Notes under the pieces: model-generated
What the model saw: only the letters and a program-made list of their open reading frames with translations
Databases searched by the model: none
Told to the model about the DNA's origin: nothing
Assembly (NCBI RefSeq): GCF_004342165.1
Contig: NZ_SMAL01000003.1
Location: 248,001 to 312,000 of the forward strand
Length of the DNA stretch: 64,000 bases
Origin: Natranaerovirga pectinivora
GTDB lineage: Bacteria; Bacillota; Clostridia; Lachnospirales; DSM-24629
Reading direction: 5' to 3'
Program-made: the position numbers and the translations under genes
Shown here: positions 53,387 to 62,916 of the stretch, one piece after another
Position numbering within the stretch: the first letter of the stretch is position 1
Layout: the number at the start of each line of letters is the position of its first letter

Positions 53387-54454
53387 TTACACTCTGTTGG
53401 TTGATGTGTATTCTGTTATAAATTGTGTTGTGGAATCAACTTTTATCACCCGTTGTTCTTTTGCAGCGTTTAATATAGCAAATATTACTTTTTCATCACC
53501 AAATTCTACCATTGGTGTCACATTAATTTCTTCATTATTATAAAAGGCATTATAGAAATTTTTAAATTCATTATAGTATCCTCTTTGTGGTGCAAATGTA
53601 TGGCTTTCATGTCGCCCATCATCGTAATATATACTAATAACGCCAGAATATTTATCTTCTAGATAGATGGTACCTTTTGTACCAATTATTCTAAATCCAA
53701 TAGGCGGCTTTTGGTCGTCTTTTGTCGTACAACAATATGTGTATTGACCTGTAACACCTGATTTAAACATAAAATTACAACTTAAGACACTATAAGGGGA
53801 GTAATCTTTATCTAGTGGTTTACCAAATGCTGATACTGCATCATAGTCACCAAATATATACCTTAATCCTGCTATGTCGTGAACACCACCATCTAAAAAG
53901 ATGCCACCTTCAAAAGTTGGATGTTGCCTCCATTCTTTTGCCCCAAAAGTATTTTGAATCATATCCTCTTCAAATATAAAAGCATTGTTTTTAATGAAAT
54001 AGAGCACATCGCCTATTCTTTTTTCTTCTATAAACATCTTGATTAGATTGTGTTCTTCATTGTATCTGTAATTCTCTGCAATTAGAACTTTTAGATTTTT
54101 CTCTTTTTGTAAATTGATAAATTCAATGCCTTGTTTAATATTAGGGGCTAATGGCTTTTCACATATTAAATTTTTACCTGCTTCTAATACATCTTTTGAT
54201 ACCAAATAATTATTGTCAATTGGCACTGCCACAATAACTGCGTCTATATCCTCTCGCATTAACATTTTTTTATAATCTGTATAAAGATTGTCGGATGTCA
54301 TTTGAATTTTATTTGCTGAATTTTGTAAAACTGTTTCATTAGGATCTGCTAGTGCTACTACTTCATACTCTTCTTTCAACTCTTGAATAGCAGGTAAATG
54401 CAAACGATTCCATGCCATACCTGTTCCTATGACAGCGAGCCTAATTTTTTTCAT
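53387..54454 (-). CDS. Gfo/Idh/MocA-family oxidoreductase
   Basis: A 355-residue NAD(P)-dependent oxidoreductase with N-terminal Rossmann motif RLAVIGTGMAW (residues 4-14), the conserved EKPLAPN segment with its catalytic lysine near residue 95, and a beta-sheet C-terminal domain containing GGVHDIAGLRYIFG. Such enzymes act on sugars, inositols or related polyols. No transporter or sugar gene is next to it, so the substrate is unknown. Confidence 0.88.
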   Translation of the reverse strand: MKKIRLAVIGTGMAWNRLHLPAIQELKEEYEVVALADPNETVLQNSANKIQMTSDNLYTDYKKMLMREDIDAVIVAVPIDNNYLVSKDVLEAGKNLICEKPLAPNIKQGIEFINLQKEKNLKVLIAENYRYNEEHNLIKMFIEEKRIGDVLYFIKNNAFIFEEDMIQNTFGAKEWRQHPTFEGGIFLDGGVHDIAGLRYIFGDYDAVSAFGKPLDKDYSPYSVLSCNFMFKSGVTGQYTYCCTTKDDQKPPIGFRIIGTKGTIYLEDKYSGVISIYYDDGRHESHTFAPQRGYYNEFKNFYNAFYNNEEINVTPMVEFGDEKVIFAILNAAKEQRVIKVDSTTQFITEYTSTNRV

Positions 54455-54499
54455 TCATATCACCTCAATTTATTATTAGTGATATTATATTTCTTTATA

Positions 54500-54529
54500 C
54501 AAAAAACCTTATCCGAAGATAAGGCTTTT
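54500..54529 (-). terminator. Terminator of the low-complexity secreted protein gene
   Basis: On the minus strand GCCTTATC and GATAAGGT enclose a TTCG tetraloop and are followed by TTTTTT: a textbook rho-independent terminator. Confidence 0.9.
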
Positions 54530-54544
54530 AACTTAAAATACTAT

Positions 54545-55873
54545 TTATCTATTGTTTCTATTTTGAGCAGGACCGTTACCTTGTGAACCATTGTTACTTG
54601 CACCATTGTTCCTTGCATTAACACTTCCATTATTATTTGATTTATTGTTTGCATTATTGTTTGCATTATTGTTTGCATTACTGTTTGCATCGCTGTTTGC
54701 ATTGCTGTTTGCATTGCTATTGATTTTATTTGTGGTGTTATTTACTTCTTCAACTTCTCTACTAACTGAAGCATGTCCACTTTCTTTGTTTTCAGATTCA
54801 ATTTTCTTTGATTCTTCAGCTCTAATAGCTTCATCATCTTGATTATCTTGTCCATTTCCTTCCTTTTTGTCACTTAAATCATCTACCATTCTGTTCTCTT
54901 CTACAATATCACTATTTCCTTTTTTGTTAGATGGTTTATTGCTATTTCCTCTTAATTCAGAAGGATGAATACCAAGTTCTTTTGCAATTTGACCAAAACC
55001 TTTATTCTCATCTACCATTAAAGATGCAATTTCTTCAACTGTTTTGTCAGTATTATTAGCCATTAACATTATCTGAGCTATCTGTCCATAACCTAAATCT
55101 TTTTGTCTTAAATTAATCACTTCTTCTTGATCAAATTCTTTTACCACATTTGCTACTAAGTAAGCTCTATCTTTTATCTCTTTTACCTTTTCAACTAATT
55201 CTTCGTTCACAACTTCTTCTAGCTTGTCCTCATCAATATCTGTTACTTCTTTAAATTTATCTAGCAATGCATCTAAATCCAACTCATCATTTTCTAATAT
55301 TAGTTTTGTGATTATTTCTTCTGCTCTTTCAATTAGCTTAACGTAATCTTCGTATGAAATATTCATTAATTCAGTTAAATCTTTTTGGCTTAATTCAATG
55401 CTATGTTCTAATCTTTTTTCAGCAAAAGTTAATAATAAGTCAGCTTTTGCTTCTTCATTATTAAAAGTAAATACCAATTGAACTTCTTCAACAAATCTAG
55501 TCAATAAGTAACGCATTTTATCAATGCTAAAATTTATAGTATTATTGTCTTCTTCAACTTTTTCTAAATTTTCTTCTGTGTCTTCTTCATTATCTTCTAA
55601 ACCTATGTCTGAATCTTCTTCTGAATCTTCTTTTGAACTTTCTTCATTCTCAACTGATTCATCTCCTACTTCTTCCACCACATCTTCTTCAACTAATTCA
55701 ATATTATCTTTATCCGTTTCTTCTAATTCTTCAACATTAGCTTCTTCTTCATTGCTCACTTCATGATTGATCACTACTGCTCCTGTTTCTTCTACCTCAG
55801 TACCATAAATGCTACTTACACTTAATGATGCTGCCATCCCAAGTACAATTACTTTTCTCATTGTATTTTTCAT
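54545..55873 (-). CDS. Secreted acidic, Asn-rich protein with DUF5667-like core
   Basis: An N-terminal signal peptide (KVIVLGMAASLSVSSIYG) is followed by an Asp/Glu-rich stretch (about residues 25-110), a helical segment (FSIDKMRYLLTRFVEEVQLVF to about 190) resembling DUF5667, another acidic helical region, and an Asn/Ser/Ala-rich tail (NSNANSNANSDANSNANNNA). The tail is encoded by six 12-base repeats at 54647-54718. There is no LPxTG anchor or S-layer domain. A GLGYGQIAQIM and a FGQIAKELGIHPSEL segment look like two related short repeats. AGGAGG precedes the ATG. Function unknown. Confidence 0.8.
   Translation of the reverse strand: MKNTMRKVIVLGMAASLSVSSIYGTEVEETGAVVINHEVSNEEEANVEELEETDKDNIELVEEDVVEEVGDESVENEESSKEDSEEDSDIGLEDNEEDTEENLEKVEEDNNTINFSIDKMRYLLTRFVEEVQLVFTFNNEEAKADLLLTFAEKRLEHSIELSQKDLTELMNISYEDYVKLIERAEEIITKLILENDELDLDALLDKFKEVTDIDEDKLEEVVNEELVEKVKEIKDRAYLVANVVKEFDQEEVINLRQKDLGYGQIAQIMLMANNTDKTVEEIASLMVDENKGFGQIAKELGIHPSELRGNSNKPSNKKGNSDIVEENRMVDDLSDKKEGNGQDNQDDEAIRAEESKKIESENKESGHASVSREVEEVNNTTNKINSNANSNANSDANSNANNNANNNANNKSNNNGSVNARNNGASNNGSQGNGPAQNRNNR
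54647..54718. repeat. Six tandem 12-base repeats inside the secreted protein gene
   Basis: The unit GTTTGCATTATT recurs six times without gaps with variants ending ACT, CGCT or GCT. It encodes the Asn-Ala-Asn-Asn/Ser tail in frame, so copy number can change without shifting the frame. Confidence 0.9.
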
Positions 55874-55976
55874 ATTAAATCCTCCTAGTCTTTTATGTAA
55901 ATCTTTTGATGTTTGTCTAATATAGTATTCGAATCATACATTGGCCAAAATGGGGTAATGTAAAAATTATTTACGT

Positions 55977-56864
55977 TTAATTTTTATGAGGTTCAATATG
56001 AATGGTTACAACCAACTCTTCCCCAAGGACTTCTTTCAATTCATTTTCTATATCATGGGCAATGTCGTGAGCGATATGAAGCTTTAAATCTTTATTTAAA
56101 GATATATGAAAATCAATAACAATTAATCGGCCAACTTTTCTTGTTCTTAATTTATGATATCCCTTTATGTTCTTATTCTCATTGATTACTTTAATGATTA
56201 ATTTGATTTTTTCTTCATCGATTCGCCCTTCCATTAATTCGTTAATACTAGGATATAATAATTTTAGTGCAATCTTAAATACAATTAAACTTACTATAAT
56301 TGCCACAATTGGGTCTAACACTGCAAAAGAAGGTCCTAATAAGACTGCCGCACTAATACCAATGAGGGCTGCTACAGAAGAGAAGGCATCACTTCTATGA
56401 TGCCAAGCATTTGCTACTAATGCTTGACTTTGTATTCTCTTTCCTACTTTTATGGTCATTCTATACATAACTTCTTTAATAATAATAGAGAGTAAAGCAC
56501 CGTAAATGGCAATGGATTTAGGTAAATCTATATGCTCTCCTTTAAGATAACTGAATATATTTATAACCCCTGACCTTAATATGATAAACCCCGCATAAAA
56601 TAAGGTTAGGGTGATAAATAAAGTTGCAAGGGTTTCAAATTTTCCATATCCATAGTGGTATGCTTTATCAGGTGGTCTTTTGGTTATTTTAAAACTTATT
56701 AACACAATAACATCTGTTAAGAAGTCAGTAATAGAATGCAATCCATCTGCTAGCATAGCCCCACTTTTTCCTAATATGCCAGCCATTAATTTTATGATTA
56801 TTAATACGCCATTCCCTAAAAGATTGTACTTGGTAATTCTACTAGCTTGTTCACTTCTATTCAT
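55977..56864 (-). CDS. Cation diffusion facilitator family transporter, second
   Basis: A 295-residue transporter with about six membrane segments. Metal-site motifs ADGLHSITD (near residue 41) and WHHRSDAFSS (near 158) show the HxxxD pattern typical of Zn/Co/Fe-type CDF proteins. The C-terminal cytoplasmic domain ends with HIEPHKN, with several histidines. It is monocistronic and has a GGAGG site. It differs from the other CDF at 47005-47862 in its metal-binding residues. Confidence 0.92.
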   Translation of the reverse strand: MNRSEQASRITKYNLLGNGVLIIIKLMAGILGKSGAMLADGLHSITDFLTDVIVLISFKITKRPPDKAYHYGYGKFETLATLFITLTLFYAGFIILRSGVINIFSYLKGEHIDLPKSIAIYGALLSIIIKEVMYRMTIKVGKRIQSQALVANAWHHRSDAFSSVAALIGISAAVLLGPSFAVLDPIVAIIVSLIVFKIALKLLYPSINELMEGRIDEEKIKLIIKVINENKNIKGYHKLRTRKVGRLIVIDFHISLNKDLKLHIAHDIAHDIENELKEVLGEELVVTIHIEPHKN

Positions 56865-57050
56865 AACAAACCTCCAGTATATGTAGACTCACATCAACCT
56901 TGTATAATCTATATATATTCCCTAATAAATTAATTGTGCTTAAATATTGTAAGTTAACATATAATATATAAACTTCCAGGAATTTCATAATTAATTTTAA
57001 CCTTGAATTACTTAGATTATGGAATTACCAACTTTTTAAGGTGATTCACT

Positions 57051-57389
57051 TTGAATAGCTTAATTGCAAATATTCTATATAATTTTCTTATTGCATTTGG
57101 AATGATCATTGGTGCAAGTCTATTTGCTGGGTTCGGAGCAATTATTAATAATCAACCTCCTTTTAAAACAATGTTAGATGTGGCACAAGGTATTAAAATA
57201 TGGGCAGTTGCCGCTGCAATAGGAGGCACTTTTACCTCTTTTGAAATAATAGGCAGCAGCCTTTTTAAAGGTGAGATGAGATCTATTGCAAAGCAAGTTG
57301 TCTTTATTATAGCTGCTTTACTCGGTGCTAATCTTGGCTTTAGTGTGATTAAACTTTTTGAAAGGTGCGGAAGCTTTTGGTTCAGCTAA
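57051..57389 (+). CDS. ytrH: YtrH-family sporulation protein
   Basis: A 112-residue membrane protein with three hydrophobic segments (about 8-30, 48-68, 80-102). It resembles YtrH of Bacillus subtilis, a sigma-E-controlled protein needed for efficient sporulation. Translation starts at a TTG, supported by an AAGGTGAT ribosome site five bases upstream. The next gene overlaps its end, as ytrI does in Bacillus. Confidence 0.8.
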   Translation: MNSLIANILYNFLIAFGMIIGASLFAGFGAIINNQPPFKTMLDVAQGIKIWAVAAAIGGTFTSFEIIGSSLFKGEMRSIAKQVVFIIAALLGANLGFSVIKLFERCGSFWFS

Positions 57390-57865
57390 TTTCAAAGAAA
57401 TTTAAGTACTTTACTTTTTTTATTGCAGGTCTAGCATTAGGGGTAATTATAGGAGTTTCTGGATTAACAGCCATTATTAGTTCTAGAATTGATTCTTTTT
57501 ACCATAAGATCATCATTTTAGAAAATGATATTGAAGACAAAAACACACGTTTACAAAGACTTGAAGAAAGCTTAAGTGAAGAAAGAGAAAAACAAAAATT
57601 ACCATTAAAAGAAATACAAGTTCATTTAAACACCGACGAAGATGAGATTGATAAATTAACACTAACAAAGCATATCAAAGATAAATATACGACTTTTATT
57701 GGAAGAGAAATTGATACAATTGATTTGGATATTATTTCACAAATAATTGATAAAAGAATTTTTAGATTAGATGATAAATCATATCAATTAGAAGTGGAAA
57801 AAATATTTATGTCAGATGTATTAATCCTTTGGATATTTGTAGAACCCTTAAATGAAAATGATTAA
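57365..57865 (+). CDS. ytrI: YtrI-like sporulation membrane protein
   Basis: A 166-residue protein with one N-terminal membrane segment (about residues 16-38), a coiled-coil stretch (about 45-75) and a soluble C-terminal domain. The overlap with ytrH and this layout match YtrI; similarity in sequence is weak. The start is either the GTG at 57365 or a TTG at 57377, the latter better spaced from the AAAGGTG site. Confidence 0.7.
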   Translation: MRKLLVQLISKKFKYFTFFIAGLALGVIIGVSGLTAIISSRIDSFYHKIIILENDIEDKNTRLQRLEESLSEEREKQKLPLKEIQVHLNTDEDEIDKLTLTKHIKDKYTTFIGREIDTIDLDIISQIIDKRIFRLDDKSYQLEVEKIFMSDVLILWIFVEPLNEND

Positions 57866-57888
57866 ATGATAAAGGAGTGTATGATATC

Positions 57889-58254
57889 ATGACTCAATGT
57901 TCTTGGTGTGGTAAAGATGCTGGTGAATTTGTAGGTTTAAAACCTTGTGCTTTTTGTAGGGAAGAAATGACAAAAGGTGTTGCAGTGGTTGTTACTTCAG
58001 AAGATGATCCTGCTTTTAAAGACTTTTTCGAAGTAAAAGATACCTTTACACATATGGGGAAATACTTAGAAGAATGGTTTGTTGTTTCTAAAAAGGATTT
58101 TAAAAAGGTCATAAAGAAAAATTCAGAAATGAAAAAAGAAGATATAAATACTTTATCCGAAAAAGGCATGTTTTGGTTTCAGAGATCTTCTAAAAATGAT
58201 TTGTCAGGTTCTTTCCCTGACAAAATGAAACTCTGTAATTTTAAAAATATATGA
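57889..58254 (+). CDS. Small protein with N-terminal CxxC zinc-ribbon
   Basis: A 121-residue protein beginning MTQCSWCGKDAGEF, with a second pair CAFC at residues about 18-21, forming a likely zinc ribbon. The rest is a charged domain with no family I recognise. The ATG at 57889 follows AAAGGAG. It lies 23 bases after ytrI and may be part of that operon. Confidence 0.7.
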   Translation: MTQCSWCGKDAGEFVGLKPCAFCREEMTKGVAVVVTSEDDPAFKDFFEVKDTFTHMGKYLEEWFVVSKKDFKKVIKKNSEMKKEDINTLSEKGMFWFQRSSKNDLSGSFPDKMKLCNFKNI

Positions 58255-58270
58255 TTATTATTATTTTAAA

Positions 58271-58299
58271 AGGCTAATCAAATTGATTAGCCTGAATTT
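58271..58299. terminator. Bidirectional terminator between the zinc-ribbon gene and the VWA operon
   Basis: AGGCTAATCA and TGATTAGCCT form a 10-base stem with a 3-base loop; T-runs follow on both strands. Confidence 0.85.
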
Positions 58300-58300
58300 T

Positions 58301-61069
58301 TTATAGCCTATCTTTTTTCTTTTGTAATAAAGCTGATGTGGTACTAACTGCTTGGTTTTTGTTTTCTTCTTTCTTTACTTTCTTCACTTTTTCCTTAGTT
58401 TTCAAGCTTTTTTTCTTAGTGATGTTTTTCTCTTTTTCTTCTACTTTAATAGTTTCACTGTTGCCATCATTTATTGTCTCATCTTTAATTGACTCTTGGT
58501 TTAACTTTTTCTTACTTCCAAAGTATTTTCTAATGTCTATATTAAGTCTTCTATTTCCAATATCATAAACAAATAGTAGTAATGCTAATACCAATAAAAA
58601 GTTGGTTATATCTATCATGGCTTTTACTGCCTGAACATTCCCTTCAAATATCTCCTGTGGATTCTCAATAAACCTTCCATTGGTTTCATTTACTAACATC
58701 TCTAACACTTGTTTGTTTTCAAAAAACTTATATTCTAAAGGGTATTGCATCACAGCAGCTGTATTCACATAACCAATTACATTATCATTTAAAGTTTCTC
58801 TTATATTCATTGAATAATACCCAATATCATCTAAATTAATCATACCTTCATATTCTCCAGGTTTAATATTGGATAATTGAATTTCTTTTTGTTGCCCCTC
58901 TTCAGATGTGCTAACGGCTGATACTCTTATATTAGGATCTATATGCTCTGAAACATAAGAAATCTTTGCCTTATTACCTTCTATAGACACTGTTGCATTG
59001 CTAGATGAACTTTCATAATTTTCTAATGTCCAATTGATAATATTTTGCCATAAGGTTATATTGTTTTCCCAAGGGGTATACTGGGCACTCCATGCACCTG
59101 AGATATCAGAATTCCATGCCACTGTTCTTCCTAATCCATATTGCCATACCGCAAGGATAGGGTCTTCTTCATCTGAGTCCAATATAACCGTTGCATTCTC
59201 CTTAGGGGATGATGCAATATATCCAAGTAAAGATGGTAGCCCTCTATTCGTAACTACTCTATTTAATATTGGATGGTTATATCGTATTCTTGGGAAAAAG
59301 GCTCTATTATGCAAATATTGTCTTGAAGACAAATACACTTCTTGAGCAAATATTCTAGGAATATCCGTATTCAAATCTGTATGATAATATCTTCCATTGC
59401 CCATATTAGAAAGTCGGTTTAATAAAAATGTATCTGCACCAAAACCAATGGACACAGTAGATAATGTAATATTGTTATTGTTCATTTCCTCTAACAAATC
59501 ATCATATGCGACAAAGCCATCTTGACCATCTGTTAATAAAATAATGTGTTTGATTTGGGCATTTGTTTTATTAATCTGTTCATACCCTTCTTTTAATGCA
59601 GGAAAAATACTGGTTCCACCTTGAATATCTATACTATTAATTTTTCTATTTATTGCATCTTTATTATTTGCTTGTTGTATGTCAACAATCCATTGATAGG
59701 TATGGTCAAAGGCCAATATACCAATAGAGTCTGTATCCCTTATTGTGTTTAAAGCTTCTATTGCCGCTTCTTTGGCCATGTCAAGATTATTAATAAACCC
59801 ATTACCATCACTCATACTTCCAGATTGGTCTATTATCATAACAATTGCCATTTCTGGAATTTCTTTTTTACCTTTTAAATCCATATACACAGGCAATACT
59901 TCTTCTAAAGGCGTATCTTTATAGTCTCCTAAAGCGAATGCATTTTCTCCACCTGTAACAATTAACCCTCCTGCATAATCGTTTACGTAAGGTTTTATAT
60001 TGGATAAAAAAGAGTCACTTAGATCATTGGCGTTAACATTAGCAAGTATGATACTCTTATATTCTGTTAATTCATTTAATGTTCTAGGTACTGCAAAAGG
60101 ACTTCTTTTTACATACTCTATATTAGAGGCCTTTAGAATCTCCTCTAACACTTCACCTTCCCCAGGCTCCCCTTCCACTAATAATAGCTTTGGTTGGGTT
60201 TGAACATTGGTATATGTTGTATACTCATTATTTCTTAACTCAGTATCTATTAGTGGTTCTATAACTGCTTTATAAGTTTGAATACCTGTTTCTAACTGTG
60301 TGTCTTGAAAGACAAATCTATTGTCTCCCTTTTGTATGTCTACTGTACTTACGCCTTTTTTGGTCCTTCCAGAATATAATGTTATTTGTCCTTGGGTTTC
60401 TACGTTGCTTTTTACTTCAACAACGATATTAAAAGTTTCTCCATAATGAATCCTATCAGGCACTCTTAAATCATCAATATAAACCTCTTGTTGTTCTTGA
60501 TGATCTATTTTTAGGACATTTATCTCCACATTCTGTTCCATTAGGGATGGAATAATTCTTCTTGTATCTCCTTCATTTTCTTCCCCATCAGATATAAGAA
60601 TAATTCTTTTTGCTCTATCTTCAGGGAAGAGTGCCAATGCAGAAGTTAAGGCATTTTGTATATTTGTACTTCTTTGAATAGGTGTTGTTGTGATTTGATT
60701 ATAGGCTCTACTTTCGTTAATAAACCGATCTACTAAAACATTTTCGCCAAATACTAAAACACCTGCTGTTTCTCCAATTGGTATTGTGTTGATTGCTTCG
60801 CTAATAAATCTATCTGCTTCACCTCTATAATTACTGGCACTACTTGATAAGTCAACAATAAAAAGATTTGTAGTCCCTTTTGTATCCCACCGAAAATTAA
60901 TACCACATAAAGCCAGGACAATTAAAAATATTAAAACACTTCTTATTATAAGCACATTTCTCTTTTTATCCTTCTTTTGAAACAGCCACCTAGAAGATAA
61001 AATGACTCCTATGATTATTAAAGGTATTAATACTAACAAATATGGCCTACCAATACTTACTTGCATCAT
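58301..61069 (-). CDS. VWA-domain membrane protein with glutamine-amidotransferase-like region
   Basis: A 922-residue protein with two N-terminal membrane segments (about 9-28, 40-58), a first VWA-like domain (LFIVDLSSSASNY, MIDAS partly changed), an Ig-like part, a class I amidotransferase-like fold around 340-390, and a second VWA domain with an intact MIDAS motif MIIDQSGSMSDG. A further membrane segment and a Lys-rich tail end the protein. It is the last gene of a MoxR-DUF58-VWA operon, starting five bases after the preceding gene. Such clusters are proposed to act in envelope or stress functions; the exact role is unknown. Confidence 0.85.
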   Translation of the reverse strand: MMQVSIGRPYLLVLIPLIIIGVILSSRWLFQKKDKKRNVLIIRSVLIFLIVLALCGINFRWDTKGTTNLFIVDLSSSASNYRGEADRFISEAINTIPIGETAGVLVFGENVLVDRFINESRAYNQITTTPIQRSTNIQNALTSALALFPEDRAKRIILISDGEENEGDTRRIIPSLMEQNVEINVLKIDHQEQQEVYIDDLRVPDRIHYGETFNIVVEVKSNVETQGQITLYSGRTKKGVSTVDIQKGDNRFVFQDTQLETGIQTYKAVIEPLIDTELRNNEYTTYTNVQTQPKLLLVEGEPGEGEVLEEILKASNIEYVKRSPFAVPRTLNELTEYKSIILANVNANDLSDSFLSNIKPYVNDYAGGLIVTGGENAFALGDYKDTPLEEVLPVYMDLKGKKEIPEMAIVMIIDQSGSMSDGNGFINNLDMAKEAAIEALNTIRDTDSIGILAFDHTYQWIVDIQQANNKDAINRKINSIDIQGGTSIFPALKEGYEQINKTNAQIKHIILLTDGQDGFVAYDDLLEEMNNNNITLSTVSIGFGADTFLLNRLSNMGNGRYYHTDLNTDIPRIFAQEVYLSSRQYLHNRAFFPRIRYNHPILNRVVTNRGLPSLLGYIASSPKENATVILDSDEEDPILAVWQYGLGRTVAWNSDISGAWSAQYTPWENNITLWQNIINWTLENYESSSSNATVSIEGNKAKISYVSEHIDPNIRVSAVSTSEEGQQKEIQLSNIKPGEYEGMINLDDIGYYSMNIRETLNDNVIGYVNTAAVMQYPLEYKFFENKQVLEMLVNETNGRFIENPQEIFEGNVQAVKAMIDITNFLLVLALLLFVYDIGNRRLNIDIRKYFGSKKKLNQESIKDETINDGNSETIKVEEKEKNITKKKSLKTKEKVKKVKKEENKNQAVSTTSALLQKKKDRL

Positions 61070-61074
61070 TTCCC

Positions 61075-62871
61075 CTACTTCCTACTCTCAACAATATAAA
61101 CAACCCACTCTATTAAAACAAAAATAAGTAAGGCAATTATTAGATATTTTCTTAAATCTAGTATACCAAGGGTAATTTCATTATTTCTTGAAAAATTATC
61201 TTGTATTACTATTGATTCTACTCTAGACTCTTTATAACTTGGAAAATTTACAACAAAATACTCTTCCACCTTTTCATCTTCTACCCATTGTGCGGCTGTG
61301 TATACCCCTACCTTTTGAGCATTGGTATATGGCTTCATTGGAAAACTTAAAGGTACTATTTCCTTATTACCACTTGGGGTTTCAATCTCTATTTGACTAC
61401 CATGGGTATTCGGATTTAATCCGACTTCATCTCCAGCAGTAAATTTATAGTATGTTAGTATGCCATCTTCTACTAGATAGTCTAGAATATTATGAATTAA
61501 TATTGGAAACTCTGGTTTTAAAACCAAATCCGTGTCATGTAAATCAAAGGGTAGAATGACAACTTTTTGCCCATTTACTTCTCCGTAACTGCCAGCATTT
61601 GCATTGTTTAATGTTAAAAAAGTATTCATCCAATTCTTATTATCAATAGCTTTTATTTCTCTTACGCTAAAGGTCATTCTATCTATAAATTTTGTTACAC
61701 TAGAATCACTTGCTGTAACCAAACCGCCATTTCTTATACCATTGATACTTACAAAAGGATTCCCTTGTGGGTTTATTAAAAGCACATTTCCTCCTTTTGG
61801 TACACTACCTAACTCTAACCCATCAATAATATATAAGTCATACTCATTTCTTCCAATGGTGTTAATATCATTGGTCTTATAAATATTTATATTAGGTAAA
61901 GTAAACAATGCTTTTTCAATAAATATATTTCTATTGGTGGCCAATAAAACATTGGTTTCGTATTCACTTGTTATAATGTCGTAGGCTATATTATCATAAA
62001 CCAAATCATCCGAATCATTCAGTTCTGCTTTTATAATATTACCTGTAAAATTCACATTATTAAAATGTACTAGTTTATGCTCTTCTGGCTCTAATTGGAT
62101 TTTTTGAATGTCTAATAGCTTACCATCTCCATATAGATTAACATCTGTTGAAAGGGTCTCCTTAGACCAATTGGTTACTTGTGCCATTATGTAAAGATTA
62201 TTTTCTCGATAACGATGGCTCACATAATCTACAGATAAATTAATGACTTCATTATTAAAGGATATGACTCTACCATCATTTAGCCTTAGGTCTTGATCTG
62301 TAAAAAATAAAATGTCATACCCTTCCCACTGGCTAGTGAGTGAGTTAATAACAGAAAAACTATCTTCTATTCTAGAAGGCAAATGAGTTACTTCTATATT
62401 ATCTAATACTCTAACAATCCTATCTTTATCTTTTGTATTGCTAATTTCAATTTTTGCCATATTAGACACTGAAATAATAGAAACTGAAGTATTCTCCTTT
62501 AAAGCATTCACTAGATTCTTAGCACTCTCTATGGCTTCTAGAAACCTAGTGCTATCATTATATGATGTATTCATACTCCCACTGGTGTCAATAACCATAA
62601 GAATATTTTCAGCATCTGTATGCCTTGAGTGAAAATAAGGGTTCATTAATATAAAAATGATTAATAAAATAATTAAAAGCTGTATCAATAAAAGAAGGCT
62701 CTTTTTAAGCTTTTCCCATGGTGTATTGACTTCCATATTCTTATATACTTCTTCCCATAAAAAAGTACTGGAATAAACATAATCCTCTGCTTTTTGTTTA
62801 AGCAAATACATTATGATTACAATGGGTATAAGGGCTAAAAAAGTTAAGGGCCAAAATTGAAGAAAATTCAT
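61075..62871 (-). CDS. BatA-like VWA-domain membrane protein
   Basis: A 598-residue protein with a membrane segment at residues 9-25, the SSTFLWEEVYKNM segment typical of the BatA N-terminal family, a second membrane segment at 60-82, and a VWA domain with an intact MIDAS motif LMVIDTSGSMNTS near residue 93. A final membrane segment lies near the C-terminus. It lies between the DUF58 gene and the larger VWA gene in one operon. Confidence 0.87.
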   Translation of the reverse strand: MNFLQFWPLTFLALIPIVIIMYLLKQKAEDYVYSSTFLWEEVYKNMEVNTPWEKLKKSLLLLIQLLIILLIIFILMNPYFHSRHTDAENILMVIDTSGSMNTSYNDSTRFLEAIESAKNLVNALKENTSVSIISVSNMAKIEISNTKDKDRIVRVLDNIEVTHLPSRIEDSFSVINSLTSQWEGYDILFFTDQDLRLNDGRVISFNNEVINLSVDYVSHRYRENNLYIMAQVTNWSKETLSTDVNLYGDGKLLDIQKIQLEPEEHKLVHFNNVNFTGNIIKAELNDSDDLVYDNIAYDIITSEYETNVLLATNRNIFIEKALFTLPNINIYKTNDINTIGRNEYDLYIIDGLELGSVPKGGNVLLINPQGNPFVSINGIRNGGLVTASDSSVTKFIDRMTFSVREIKAIDNKNWMNTFLTLNNANAGSYGEVNGQKVVILPFDLHDTDLVLKPEFPILIHNILDYLVEDGILTYYKFTAGDEVGLNPNTHGSQIEIETPSGNKEIVPLSFPMKPYTNAQKVGVYTAAQWVEDEKVEEYFVVNFPSYKESRVESIVIQDNFSRNNEITLGILDLRKYLIIALLIFVLIEWVVYIVESRK

Positions 62872-62916
62872 AAGACCTACCTCTACATTCCTTTATATTC
62901 TATGGTCTTTACAGGT

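Noticed and set aside
54591-54842. Leu/Phe-rich plus-strand frame LLFALLFALLFA
   Set aside because: It is the antisense reading of the 12-base repeats in the secreted protein gene, not a membrane protein.
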